From assembly GCA_964449305.1 (NCBI GenBank), contig CAYUYM010000185.1, forward strand, positions 1 to 6,655: a DNA stretch of 6,655 nucleotides, given 5' to 3'. A program made the translations under genes and the position numbers. The stretch comes from CAYUYM01 sp964449305. Lineage in GTDB: Bacteria > Bacteroidota > Ignavibacteria > SZUA-365 > CAYQST01. Each line of letters opens with the position of its first letter. Position 1 is the first letter of the stretch. A model generated the notes under the pieces. The model saw only the letters and a program-made list of their open reading frames with translations. It was not told where the DNA came from and did no database searches. Shown in pieces: positions 1 through 6,655 of this stretch.

Positions 1-819
1 CTGGTGGTGGGCATCGTGACCAAGCCGTTCCATTTCGAGGGCAAGAGGCGCATGGATCAGGCTGAGGAGGGCATCGAGGAACTCCGCAAGCATGTGGACA
101 CCCTCATCGTGATCCCGAACCAGAAGCTCATCAGCCTCATCGACAAGAACACGAAGCTCAAGGACAGCTTCAAGATTGCGAACGAGATCCTCCATCATGC
201 CACATCCGGGATTGCGGAGATCATCACCACACCCGGCCTCGTGAACGTGGACTTTGCCGATGTGCGGACAGTGATGCGCGACATGGGCGACGCCCTCATG
301 GGCAACGGCATCGGACGCGGTGAGAACCGCGCAACGGAGGCGGCCCATGCAGCGATCTCGAGCCCGCTGCTCGACGGCGTATCCATCGCCGGCGCCCAGG
401 GCGTGCTCATCAACTTCACCGGCGGCGAGGACCTGACCATGTTCGAGATCGAGGAGGCCGGCAGCATCATCAGCGAGGCGGCGGGCGACGGCGCCAACGT
501 CATCTTCGGTGCGGTGATCGATGAGAACTTCGGCGACGAACTCATGGTGACCGTGATCGCCACCGGCTTCAGCAAGTCCCATCGCAGCACGCGTCCCCGC
601 GCGGCGGCGGCACCGGGGCAGCCACTGCGGCAGCCGGTCACGACGGGACGCATCACCGCGATACCGAACGGCCTGGCAGACCTCCGCTCCCTTGAGGCGC
701 CGACAGTGCAGCGCTGGGGCGGCGATCTGGAACGCGACGAGCAACAGGGCGACGACACCGTCCGCATCGAAAAGAGCAACTCCAACCGCCCGGCCTTCCT
801 CCGCAAGATCATGGACTGA
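1..819 (+). CDS. ftsZ: Cell division protein FtsZ, C-terminal part (5' end outside window)
   Basis: This is the tubulin-like GTPase that polymerises into the Z-ring at the division site. The window opens in frame inside the GTPase domain, so the visible part is 272 residues. About 130 N-terminal residues, including the GGGTGTG nucleotide-binding loop, are missing by comparison with E. coli FtsZ. VTKPFHFEGKRR (fragment residues 6-17) aligns with the E. coli VTKPFNFEGKKR region. The T7 synergy loop NVDFADVRTVM (82-92) keeps both acidic residues (D84, D87) that catalyse GTP hydrolysis in the neighbouring subunit. ENRATEAAHAAISSPLLDG and GVLINFTGGEDL follow, and the domain ends at VTVIATGF (183-190). 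A linker of about 70 residues, rich in Ala, Arg, Pro and Gln, leads to the C-terminal peptide RPAFLRKIMD, the expected docking site for FtsA/ZipA/SepF-type partners. The protein ends with TGA at 817-819. The GTG codons at 4 and 7 are not starts. The identification is secure. Confidence 0.97.
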   Translation: MVVGIVTKPFHFEGKRRMDQAEEGIEELRKHVDTLIVIPNQKLISLIDKNTKLKDSFKIANEILHHATSGIAEIITTPGLVNVDFADVRTVMRDMGDALMGNGIGRGENRATEAAHAAISSPLLDGVSIAGAQGVLINFTGGEDLTMFEIEEAGSIISEAAGDGANVIFGAVIDENFGDELMVTVIATGFSKSHRSTRPRAAAAPGQPLRQPVTTGRITAIPNGLADLRSLEAPTVQRWGGDLERDEQQGDDTVRIEKSNSNRPAFLRKIMD

Positions 820-966
820 GTTCCGTGGCCTGTGCCTGATGCGCGATCCGCACGGAGACACCGGGGCGCGAAGGGTGGTCCTTCTGCCTCGGAGTGACCA
901 TGTGTGAGACGGGCTGGCGACGCCCGCATTCCAGGATCGACTCCATCAGTTGACACGCAGAAACCC

Positions 967-970
967 GAGG
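967..970 (+). promoter_or_regulatory. Ribosome binding site for the SLC13 transporter
   Basis: GAGG lies 6 bases upstream of the ATG at 977, which is good Shine-Dalgarno spacing. This favours ATG 977 over two other in-frame starts. TTG 950 has no comparable purine-rich site upstream. ATG 995 has only a weak AAGG at a longer distance. Confidence 0.6.
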
Positions 971-976
971 TGCACC

Positions 977-2578
977 ATGAAGGCACGCATCGCCATGGAA
1001 GGAGTGTCGACACACGCCGTGCGTCGCGGCGGCTTCATCGCAGGAGCCTCCGTGTTTCTTTTCTGCCTTCTCGTGCCGGTGCAGCCCTTCGTGGTCGACG
1101 CCGCGCGTGACCGCATCGCCGCGGCCGGAGCAGGCGCTGTTGATGCACTCGAGCTCGCGCGTTCCATGCAGATCGTTGCAGGTCTCTTCCTGCTCGTCAT
1201 CATCTGGTGGATCACCGAGCCTGTGCCACTGCCCGTCACCGCGCTCCTGCCGGCTGTGGTGCTGCCCTCGGTGCATGTGGTCGGCCTCAATGGAGGCGCA
1301 GTGGTGGAGTTCTCCTCGAAGAACGTCCTTGCCAATTACGCGAATCCTGTCATCTATCTGTTTCTCGGAGGCTTCCTGCTCGCCGCGGCGATGCGCCGCT
1401 GGGAGCTCGATCGCCGCTTCACGCTGTGGATCCTCACACGGGGATCGTTGGCCGACAACACCCGCGGCATCCTGCTCGGCGTCATGTCCGTCACCGCCTT
1501 CCTCTCCATGTGGGTGTCCAACACGGCGACAGCAGCCATGATGCTGCCCATCGGCATCGGCATCCTCGCCATGCTCGATCTGAAACCCGGGGCATCGCGC
1601 TATGGTACGGACATGATGCTCGGCATCGCCTGGGCGGCATCTATCGGTGGCGTGGGCACCATCATCGGCACGCCGCCCAACGGCATTGCTCTCGGGATCC
1701 TCGATTCCGCGCTGGCAGGGACGCCGGGCTACGAGCGCATCAGCTTTCTCCAGTGGATGGTGATCGGGGTTCCCATCGTGCTCATTCTTGTGCCGATCGC
1801 GTGGTTCGTTCTGGTGAAGCGGAATCCCCCCGAGATTGCCGCCATACCGGGCGGGCGGGCGCTCCTCCTGGAACAGCGCGCCGCGATGGGGCCGATGAGC
1901 GGGGCGGAGAAGCGCGTGCTCGGTGTCCTGCTCCTCACCGTCGTGCTGTGGATCACGAATCCCTTCTGGCCCGATCTGCTGCCGGCGGCAATCGCGCGCA
2001 GGCTTGCATGGGTGGATGAATACACCATCGGTCTGTTCGCCGGAGTGCTGTGCTTCCTCGTCCCTCTGCGCCTGCGGGAAGGGCGGTTCCTCCTCACCTG
2101 GGAGGCCGCCACCACCGTGGACTGGGGCACGCTTCTGTTGTTCGGCGGTGGCATCGCTCTGGCCGACGCGCTCTTCAAGACCGGTCTCGCACCATGGCTC
2201 GCCACCTCCGTGGTGTCCCTCATCGGTGGGTCATCGACCTTCGTTCTCATGCTGGTCATCGTGCTGTTCATGGACATGCTCACCGAGGTGACGTCCAACA
2301 CGGCAATCACGACGTTGGTCGTGCCCATCGTCATTGCCGTGGGGCGTGGCGTTGGGGCCGATCCCGTGGCGCTGGCAGTGAGCGCCGCGCTTGGCGCCTC
2401 GCTCGCCTTCATGCTTCCCGTGGCCACGCCGCCGAACGCCCTCGTGTTTGCGACGGGTCATGTGCCCCTGCGCACGATGGTGCGCAACGGCTTCATCTTC
2501 GACATCCTCGGCTGGCTCACCGTCTGCGTCGTCGTGTGGTTCTTCGGTGGCGTGGTCCTTGGCAGGTTTGCCTTCTGA
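977..2578 (+). CDS. SLC13/DASS family sodium-coupled anion transporter (dicarboxylate/sulfate type)
   Basis: This is a polytopic inner-membrane symporter of 533 residues, expected to import a di/tricarboxylate or sulfate with Na+. The two inverted-repeat halves each carry the family's Ser-Asn-Thr signature: WVSNTATAAMMLP (SNT at residues 181-183) and EVTSNTAIT (SNT at 440-442). Each is followed by a re-entrant Pro-Pro-Asn motif: GTIIGTPPN (ending at 235) and MLPVATPPNALV (479-490). Residues 474-490 fit the PROSITE Na/sulfate symporter signature (S, then F, P, V, A, N and V at the right spacings). In VcINDY these SNT loops bind Na+ and the substrate carboxylates. At least a dozen hydrophobic segments are visible, from about residue 18 to 529. 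A soluble stretch at about 281-313 separates the halves. The start at ATG 977 is chosen for its GAGG site. The gene lies 157 bases after ftsZ on the same strand and converges with sbcC. The family is sure. The substrate (succinate, malate, citrate, sulfate or other) cannot be read from the sequence, and Na+ coupling is inferred from the family. Confidence 0.92.
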   Translation: MKARIAMEGVSTHAVRRGGFIAGASVFLFCLLVPVQPFVVDAARDRIAAAGAGAVDALELARSMQIVAGLFLLVIIWWITEPVPLPVTALLPAVVLPSVHVVGLNGGAVVEFSSKNVLANYANPVIYLFLGGFLLAAAMRRWELDRRFTLWILTRGSLADNTRGILLGVMSVTAFLSMWVSNTATAAMMLPIGIGILAMLDLKPGASRYGTDMMLGIAWAASIGGVGTIIGTPPNGIALGILDSALAGTPGYERISFLQWMVIGVPIVLILVPIAWFVLVKRNPPEIAAIPGGRALLLEQRAAMGPMSGAEKRVLGVLLLTVVLWITNPFWPDLLPAAIARRLAWVDEYTIGLFAGVLCFLVPLRLREGRFLLTWEAATTVDWGTLLLFGGGIALADALFKTGLAPWLATSVVSLIGGSSTFVLMLVIVLFMDMLTEVTSNTAITTLVVPIVIAVGRGVGADPVALAVSAALGASLAFMLPVATPPNALVFATGHVPLRTMVRNGFIFDILGWLTVCVVVWFFGGVVLGRFAF

Positions 2579-2630
2579 GAAGGAAGGCGGATCAACCACG
2601 TGTCACAAATGACGGGGTGCGGCGCGGCGG

Positions 2631-2671
2631 AGTTGATGAGTTGAAGAGGTCAAGCTGTCCTCCTGTCCTTC
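2631..2671. repeat. Short imperfect 8-base tandem repeats between convergent genes
   Basis: Two sets of adjacent octamers can be read directly. AGTTGATG (2631-2638) and AGTTGAAG (2639-2646) differ at one base, and a more decayed copy AGGTCAAG follows (2647-2654). TGTCCTCC (2656-2663) and TGTCCTTC (2664-2671) also differ at one base. Copy number is only two or three, so chance or old replication slippage is likely. No function is assigned. Confidence 0.4.
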
Positions 2672-2702
2672 TGCGCTTATGAACTCAGGGACTTCTGACC
2701 TC
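2646..2702. terminator. Weak inverted repeat, possible bidirectional transcription end
   Basis: GAGGTCA (2646-2652) is the exact reverse complement of TGACCTC (2696-2702), with 43 bases between them. A second, imperfect stem lies inside it: GTCCTT (2665-2670) against AGGGAC (2687-2692), including one G-T pair. The position between the convergent transporter and sbcC stops would suit a shared terminator. However, neither strand has a T tract after the stem and the loop is long, so it is not a canonical Rho-independent terminator. The call rests on position and symmetry only. Confidence 0.2.
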
Positions 2703-2710
2703 ATGATCCA

Positions 2711-2734
2711 ATCACCGCATCACACCATCACCCG
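2711..2734. repeat. Three ATCAC-led octamers at the sbcC stop
   Basis: ATCACCGC, ATCACACC and ATCACCCG follow one another with an exact 8-base period and end just inside the sbcC reading frame, whose stop codon occupies 2728-2730. The shared core is ATCAC. The array is short and imperfect. It may be slippage-derived and no binding protein can be proposed. Confidence 0.35.
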
Positions 2735-5700
2735 TCGTTGCTTCTGCACCCGGGCCCGCTGATCCGGCTGCGGCCGCCGGACAGCGGTGTGACCTTGATA
2801 CGGGCACCGATGCGCTCTTTCAGCGCGGAGACGTGGGAGATGATGCCGATCACCTTGCCGTCCTGATGCAGGTTCGAGAGCGTTTCGAGGGCCGTGTCCA
2901 GGGCCTCCTCGTCGAGCGTGCCGAAGCCTTCGTCCAGAAACAGGGAATCCACACGCACGTTGCGGCTGGCCATCTGCGACAAGCCCAGAGCAAGCGCGAG
3001 ACTGACAATGAAGCTTTCTCCGCCGGAGAGGTTCTTTGTCGAGCGCATCTCGCCCGCCTGATAATTGTCGATCACACTGAGCTCCAGGGGTTCGGTGTCG
3101 TTTCGCACCAGGAGGTAGCGGTCGGTCATCTTTTGAAGCTGCCGGTTGGCATGGGCGATCATCATCTGGAAGGTCAGCCCCTGCGCAAAGTTGCGGTACT
3201 TTTTTCCATCGGCCGATCCGATGAGGGCATGGAGATCGTCCCAGCGTCGGCATTCGCGTTCCCGCGCAGCGATCGCCGTCTCCCTGTCCTTCCGTCGTTC
3301 GTGCGCCTCGTCGTTCTCGCGCAGCCTGAGCCTGTGCCCCGCGATGCCGTCGCGCAGTTCCTTCACCGCATGTTCCAGCTCCTCCAGGTGCGGTCCAAGC
3401 TCATCGAGCGGGCGGTCGGTGAGCTGCCGCGCCAGCTCCGTGGCCAGGCGCGCCTCCCTATCCTGCCGCCGGGCATCGAGCGTTGTGCGGGCCTCGTCCA
3501 GTTCGCGGGCCTTCGCCGCCAGCCGCTCACGTTCATCAGCCGGCATGCGCGCAAGCAGGAAGTCCTCCTCCCCGGCGAAGCCCGCCTGCGGTAGTGCCGC
3601 AGCCAGGTCCGCCTCCAGCACGCGGAGCTCCGCATCACGCTGGGCGATGCGCGTGGTCAGCGTCGCGACATGCGCCTGCGCGGTGGTGAGGCGCTGCTGC
3701 CGGGTTGCATGCGTATCGCGCGCCCGCTTCTCCGCCGCCTCAGCGTCGCCCACGGCACGGGCGAGGCGGCGCTCCTCCTCGTCGGGATCCCGGTCATCAT
3801 ACACACTGGAGCGTTCCTCACGGCTGGTGGCGTGATCCCGCGTCAGTGCCGCAATGCGTGCGTCCTTCCCCGCGAGCGCCATGGCCTGGGTCGCGATCAC
3901 CGCATCGAGACGGAGGATGTCGCCATCGAGTTCCACCATGCGTTTCTCCACCGCCTCCCGTCCCTGCGAATGCTCCAGCCACGCGGCGAGGCGCCCACGC
4001 AGCGACGCGAGCAGGGCGTCGACATCGGACGCGCCGATCTCCGTGATGCCGAGAGGCTGGAGCCGTTCGACAACGGACGCGGTGAGCACGGCGAAATCGG
4101 CACGGAGCGCTTCCCCCCCCGCCGTCGCCTCGGCGAGCGCCCGGCTGTCGGACTGCCATGCATGCGCCGCTGCCGCCTCGCGCTTCTCCTCATCGTTCAG
4201 ACGCTGTCGCGCTTCGATCAGCGCCGCCTCAGCCCGCGCCACCGCAGCCTCCTGCGCCTCCGCCGCATCGATCAGTGCCGTCAGTGCGGCGATACGCAGC
4301 TCAGTGTCTCCTGGAACGGGGACGTTCCCACGGGCGAAGGGATGCTCCGTGGCACCGCAGACAGGGCACGGCCTGCCGTCCTCCAACGCATCACGATGGA
4401 CCGAGAGGTTCGCGATCGTGGTGAGCAGTGCCAGCTCGCGCAGCAGCGCATCCTTCTCCGCACGGAACTCGCGCAGCAGGCGCCCGCCCAGGAGCATGTC
4501 CATGGCCGCCCGGGCATCGAGCACAGACTGCGACGCGGCGTCCAGGTCCCGCCTCCGCAGGGCGGCCGATGCATGGCAGGCGTCGAGCGCGGTGGCAGCC
4601 TGCTCCAGCGCTGCCGCGGCGGCATCCCGCTCCGCATCCTTCCGCACGATCTCCCGGCGCTTCGTGATGAGGCTGTCGAGCTGTTGCTCCACCCCCGTGA
4701 GGCCGCTGACGAGCCAGGCATCGTGGGCATGCTCCGCGAGCCATGCGTCGATCCGGGCACGACCCGCCTTGGCATCCTCGCGCTGTTGCAGCCGGGAGGC
4801 CCTGGCGGCAGTGTCGGCCGCGATCCGCGCTGCGTCCTGCAACCGGCTCTTCTCCGTCTCGGTGAGCTCCTTCTGCTGTGTCGCCAGCGTCTGATCGAGC
4901 GCGCGCACTGTGCGGATGAGCGGAGCGGCTGTCTGCTGTTCCTCCTTCACCCGTGCCACATGGTGCTCCGCCGCGTGCAGGGCGTCGGCCATGGCCGCGG
5001 CATCGGCCTCCAATGCCGGCAGTGCCGCAGTGGCGGTCCCGAGTTCCGCGCGGTCCTCCGCCTGCTGACGGCGGACGGTGGTCAGCGCCGCATACGCGCC
5101 ATCGAGTGCTGCAGCGCGTACCGCGCGTGCGAGCCTTTCACGCAGGGATTGGAAGTCGGCATGCGCGTCTGCGAGGACGGTTGCCTCCTCCGCGAGGCGT
5201 GCGACATCGCTGCGCAGCCCGTCCACCAGCGTCAGCCACGCCAGGGCATCCCGCGTCTCCGTGATGCGTGGAGCGAGCGAGGCCTCCTCCGCCACGGCAG
5301 CCGCGAGCGCCTCCCGGATCGTCCGTTCCTGCTCCTCGTCCAGAATCCGGATGCCGCTCGTTTCCGCCTGGAGAAGCGCCAGCGCCTCCTGCTGTGCGCG
5401 CCGGAGTTCATGGACGCGGATGGAGATGTCGCTGTAGATCTTTGTCCCGGTGATCTGTTCCAGGATGGGCGCGCGATCATCGGGGGATGCGAGCAGGAAC
5501 ACCGCGAACCCGCCCTGTGCCAGGAGCATGGAGCGCGTGAACCGCTCGAAGTCCATGCCTGTGGCCTGCACGATCGCCGGGGCCACCTCGCGCGCACCCC
5601 TGGCAACAGGCTCCCCCGTGTCGGCATCGACGAACTCGTGCACGGGGTTCTGAAGCTCGCCGTTCCATTTCCTGCGTGCACGGTGCTGCGACCAGTGACA

Positions 5701-5979
5701 GCGATGGCGGCCCGTCTGCGATTCGAACGTGACCTCGGCGAAGCACTCACCACACTGGCGGGACATGATCTCGTTGCCGCTCTTGGTGACGCGGTCCAGA
5801 CGCGGCGTCCGACCATAGAGGGCGAGGCAGATCGCGTCGAGGATGGTCGTCTTGCCGGAGCCGGTGGGACCGGTGATGGCGAAGATGCCGTTGGAGGAGT
5901 ATTCCGGATGTGTCAGATCGATCTCCCATTCACCGGCCAGGGAGTTCAGGTTCTTGAAGCGTATGGAGAGAATGCGCAT
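2728..5979 (-). CDS. sbcC: SbcC, ATPase subunit of the SbcCD DNA double-strand break nuclease (Rad50 homologue)
   Basis: SbcC is the SMC-like ATPase partner of SbcD. The complex opens hairpins and trims blocked or palindromic DNA ends. The ORF is complete at 1083 residues, close to E. coli SbcC (about 1050). The N-terminal lobe begins MRILSIRFKNLNSL and has Walker A GPTGSGKT (37-44) and Q-loop LLAQGGF (Q155). A long Ala/Glu/Arg-rich coiled coil runs from about 185 to 940. It is folded at the zinc hook CPVC (538-541), almost exactly mid-protein, where two SbcC molecules join through one zinc ion. The C-terminal lobe has the ABC signature LSGGES (984-989), Walker B SLFLDEGF (D1016, catalytic E1017), D-loop GTLD (1020-1023) and switch histidine H1049 in IISHV. 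All ATPase motifs are intact. ATG 5979 is supported by TAGGAG 6 bases upstream. The gene follows sbcD by 9 bases, so the two are probably co-expressed. An 8-G run (4113-4120 on this strand) lies just after the hook. Confidence 0.98.
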   Translation of the reverse strand: MRILSIRFKNLNSLAGEWEIDLTHPEYSSNGIFAITGPTGSGKTTILDAICLALYGRTPRLDRVTKSGNEIMSRQCGECFAEVTFESQTGRHRCHWSQHRARRKWNGELQNPVHEFVDADTGEPVARGAREVAPAIVQATGMDFERFTRSMLLAQGGFAVFLLASPDDRAPILEQITGTKIYSDISIRVHELRRAQQEALALLQAETSGIRILDEEQERTIREALAAAVAEEASLAPRITETRDALAWLTLVDGLRSDVARLAEEATVLADAHADFQSLRERLARAVRAAALDGAYAALTTVRRQQAEDRAELGTATAALPALEADAAAMADALHAAEHHVARVKEEQQTAAPLIRTVRALDQTLATQQKELTETEKSRLQDAARIAADTAARASRLQQREDAKAGRARIDAWLAEHAHDAWLVSGLTGVEQQLDSLITKRREIVRKDAERDAAAAALEQAATALDACHASAALRRRDLDAASQSVLDARAAMDMLLGGRLLREFRAEKDALLRELALLTTIANLSVHRDALEDGRPCPVCGATEHPFARGNVPVPGDTELRIAALTALIDAAEAQEAAVARAEAALIEARQRLNDEEKREAAAAHAWQSDSRALAEATAGGEALRADFAVLTASVVERLQPLGITEIGASDVDALLASLRGRLAAWLEHSQGREAVEKRMVELDGDILRLDAVIATQAMALAGKDARIAALTRDHATSREERSSVYDDRDPDEEERRLARAVGDAEAAEKRARDTHATRQQRLTTAQAHVATLTTRIAQRDAELRVLEADLAAALPQAGFAGEEDFLLARMPADERERLAAKARELDEARTTLDARRQDREARLATELARQLTDRPLDELGPHLEELEHAVKELRDGIAGHRLRLRENDEAHERRKDRETAIAARERECRRWDDLHALIGSADGKKYRNFAQGLTFQMMIAHANRQLQKMTDRYLLVRNDTEPLELSVIDNYQAGEMRSTKNLSGGESFIVSLALALGLSQMASRNVRVDSLFLDEGFGTLDEEALDTALETLSNLHQDGKVIGIISHVSALKERIGARIKVTPLSGGRSRISGPGCRSNDG

Positions 5980-5985
5980 GTCGTG

Positions 5986-5991
5986 CTCCTA
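5986..5991 (-). promoter_or_regulatory. sbcC ribosome binding site overlapping the sbcD stop codon
   Basis: On the minus strand TAGGAG occupies 5991 to 5986, 6 bases before the sbcC ATG. Its first three bases are the TAG stop of sbcD (5991-5989). A ribosome ending sbcD therefore sits directly on the sbcC initiation site, which suggests translational coupling. Confidence 0.75.
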
Positions 5992-6655
5992 CGTGTTTCG
6001 TGCGTCATCGTCGTGCAGGGATGAGATCGTCACCTGATACGCGTGGCGCAGATCGCCGTGCCGCTCCTCCGGGATGCCATGCGCGGTGAGGCAGCGGGTG
6101 AACACCTCGTGGACGTCCAGGTCGTCAAGGGACTCATCGTCGCGGGACTGCTGCAATGCGCGGTCCATGATGCGGACGTCCCTGATGGTGAGGATCTCCA
6201 TCGCGGTGCCGTCAACCAGCATCCCCAGGCGCTCGCGGAGATCGCCGATGATGTCGTCACCGTCATGGACGATGTCGAGCCAGGCGCGGGAGCTCTCGTC
6301 TGCCAGTGCGATGAGTCGCCGCTCGATGGCGTCCCAGTCGCCCCTGATGCGCACGAGTTGGTGAAAGACGGGGATGTCGATGAGTGACACTTCAGGTTTC
6401 CGGCCATGGAAGGCGACGAGGCAGAGGCTTTTCTGCTGTGTGGCCTCGCCGAAGCCCATGGGGATGGGGGAGCCACAGTAGCGACGTGTCGGATTGCCCT
6501 CCACCATCTGCGGGACGTGGAGGTGGCCGAGGGCCGCGTAGTCCACGCCGGCCGGGAAGATGTCGGCGGGGACCACGGCGAGCGAGCCGACGTACAGGTC
6601 GCGGACGCCATCACCATCCACGGTGCGTCCACCGGTGGTGAAGAGGTGTCCCATG
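5989..6655 (-). CDS. sbcD: SbcD, nuclease subunit of SbcCD (Mre11 homologue), C-terminal part (5' end outside window)
   Basis: SbcD is the Mn2+-dependent metallophosphoesterase that gives the SbcCD complex its 3'-5' exonuclease and hairpin endonuclease activity. The visible part is 221 residues plus one base of the preceding codon. GHLFTTGG (from residue 2) corresponds to the E. coli segment GHLTTVGA, including a metal-binding histidine. ALGHLHVPQ (41-49) contains the GHxH metal ligands H44 and H46. RYCGSPIPMGF (58-68) is nearly identical to the RYCGSPIPLSF segment of E. coli SbcD. The cap and C-terminal part then follow, ending with a match to the family's LSxxxVxEVFxRxL region at LDDLDVHEVFTRCL. 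The ATG at 6654 is not the true start, because motifs I-III of the phosphoesterase core (about 180 residues) must lie further right. The stop TAG (5991-5989) feeds into the sbcC ribosome binding site. Confidence 0.96.
   Translation of the reverse strand, partial: MGHLFTTGGRTVDGDGVRDLYVGSLAVVPADIFPAGVDYAALGHLHVPQMVEGNPTRRYCGSPIPMGFGEATQQKSLCLVAFHGRKPEVSLIDIPVFHQLVRIRGDWDAIERRLIALADESSRAWLDIVHDGDDIIGDLRERLGMLVDGTAMEILTIRDVRIMDRALQQSRDDESLDDLDVHEVFTRCLTAHGIPEERHGDLRHAYQVTISSLHDDDARNT

Noticed and set aside
910..926. CGGGC/GCCCG 5-base hairpin as an ftsZ terminator
   Set aside because: The stem is only 5 bases with a 7-base loop and is not followed by a T run. Such stems are frequent by chance in GC-rich DNA.
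950..976. TTG at 950 as an upstream start for the transporter, or TTGACA (950-955) as a -35 box
   Set aside because: The TTG start lacks a ribosome binding site and would add nine polar residues, while ATG 977 has GAGG at 6 bases. A -10 box 17 bases after TTGACA would fall on the start codon and does not resemble TATAAT.
195..1013. 272-codon frame on the - strand opposite ftsZ
   Set aside because: It overlaps the unmistakable ftsZ coding sequence and its spacer, and its product has a Ser/Pro/Arg-rich composition typical of a GC-rich shadow frame.
2763..2781. TCCGGC/GCCGGA hairpin near the end of sbcC
   Set aside because: It lies within the sbcC coding sequence about 30 bases before the stop and has no T tract. 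It is best explained by codon composition.
3670..6024. 784-codon stop-free reading frame on the + strand opposite sbcC
   Set aside because: Its codons lie in exact register with those of sbcC, so each is the reverse complement of an sbcC codon. A stop would need TTA, CTA or TCA in sbcC, codons that GC-rich genes avoid. Its product is Arg/His/Gly/Leu-rich without domain motifs, whereas sbcC carries every expected SbcC motif.
1..6655. Defence island, mobile element, CRISPR array or toxin-antitoxin pair
   Set aside because: No transposase, integrase, spaced direct repeats of array length, tRNA-like att site or small gene pair is visible. All long coding regions are assigned to housekeeping or transport families.

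Overview
The window is a GC-rich (roughly 60-65% by eye), densely coding bacterial chromosomal segment. It holds four protein genes and no RNA gene, mobile element, CRISPR array or prophage sequence that I can recognise. The organism cannot be named. The FtsZ sequence, with its C-terminal peptide ending FLRKIMD, and the ftsZ-transporter-sbcCD gene order do not match any model genome I can place. A high-GC member of the Bacteroidota/Chlorobi (FCB) area is a weak guess from the look of FtsZ only.

Layout. Positions 1-819 (+) are the C-terminal two thirds of ftsZ, whose start lies left of the window. A 157-base gap follows. Positions 977-2578 (+) encode a complete SLC13/DASS-family (Na+-coupled dicarboxylate/sulfate type) membrane transporter. 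A 149-base gap between convergent genes (2579-2727) follows and carries short 8-base tandem repeats and a weak inverted repeat. Positions 2728-5979 (-) are a complete sbcC (Rad50-like ATPase). Positions 5989-6655 (-) are the C-terminal part of sbcD (Mre11-like nuclease), whose start lies right of the window.

How they relate. sbcD and sbcC form a tight operon with 9 bases between them. The sbcD stop codon is part of the sbcC ribosome binding site, so the two subunits of the SbcCD nuclease are probably translationally coupled. ftsZ and the transporter share a strand but have no obvious functional link. The sbcDC pair is transcribed toward them. No gap exceeds 300 bases.

I did not find a new biological system here. 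The genes are recognisable core functions. The observations worth a second look are small: the stop/Shine-Dalgarno overlap, an 8-G tract inside sbcC, the octamer repeats between the convergent genes, and an unusually long stop-free antisense frame that codon usage explains.
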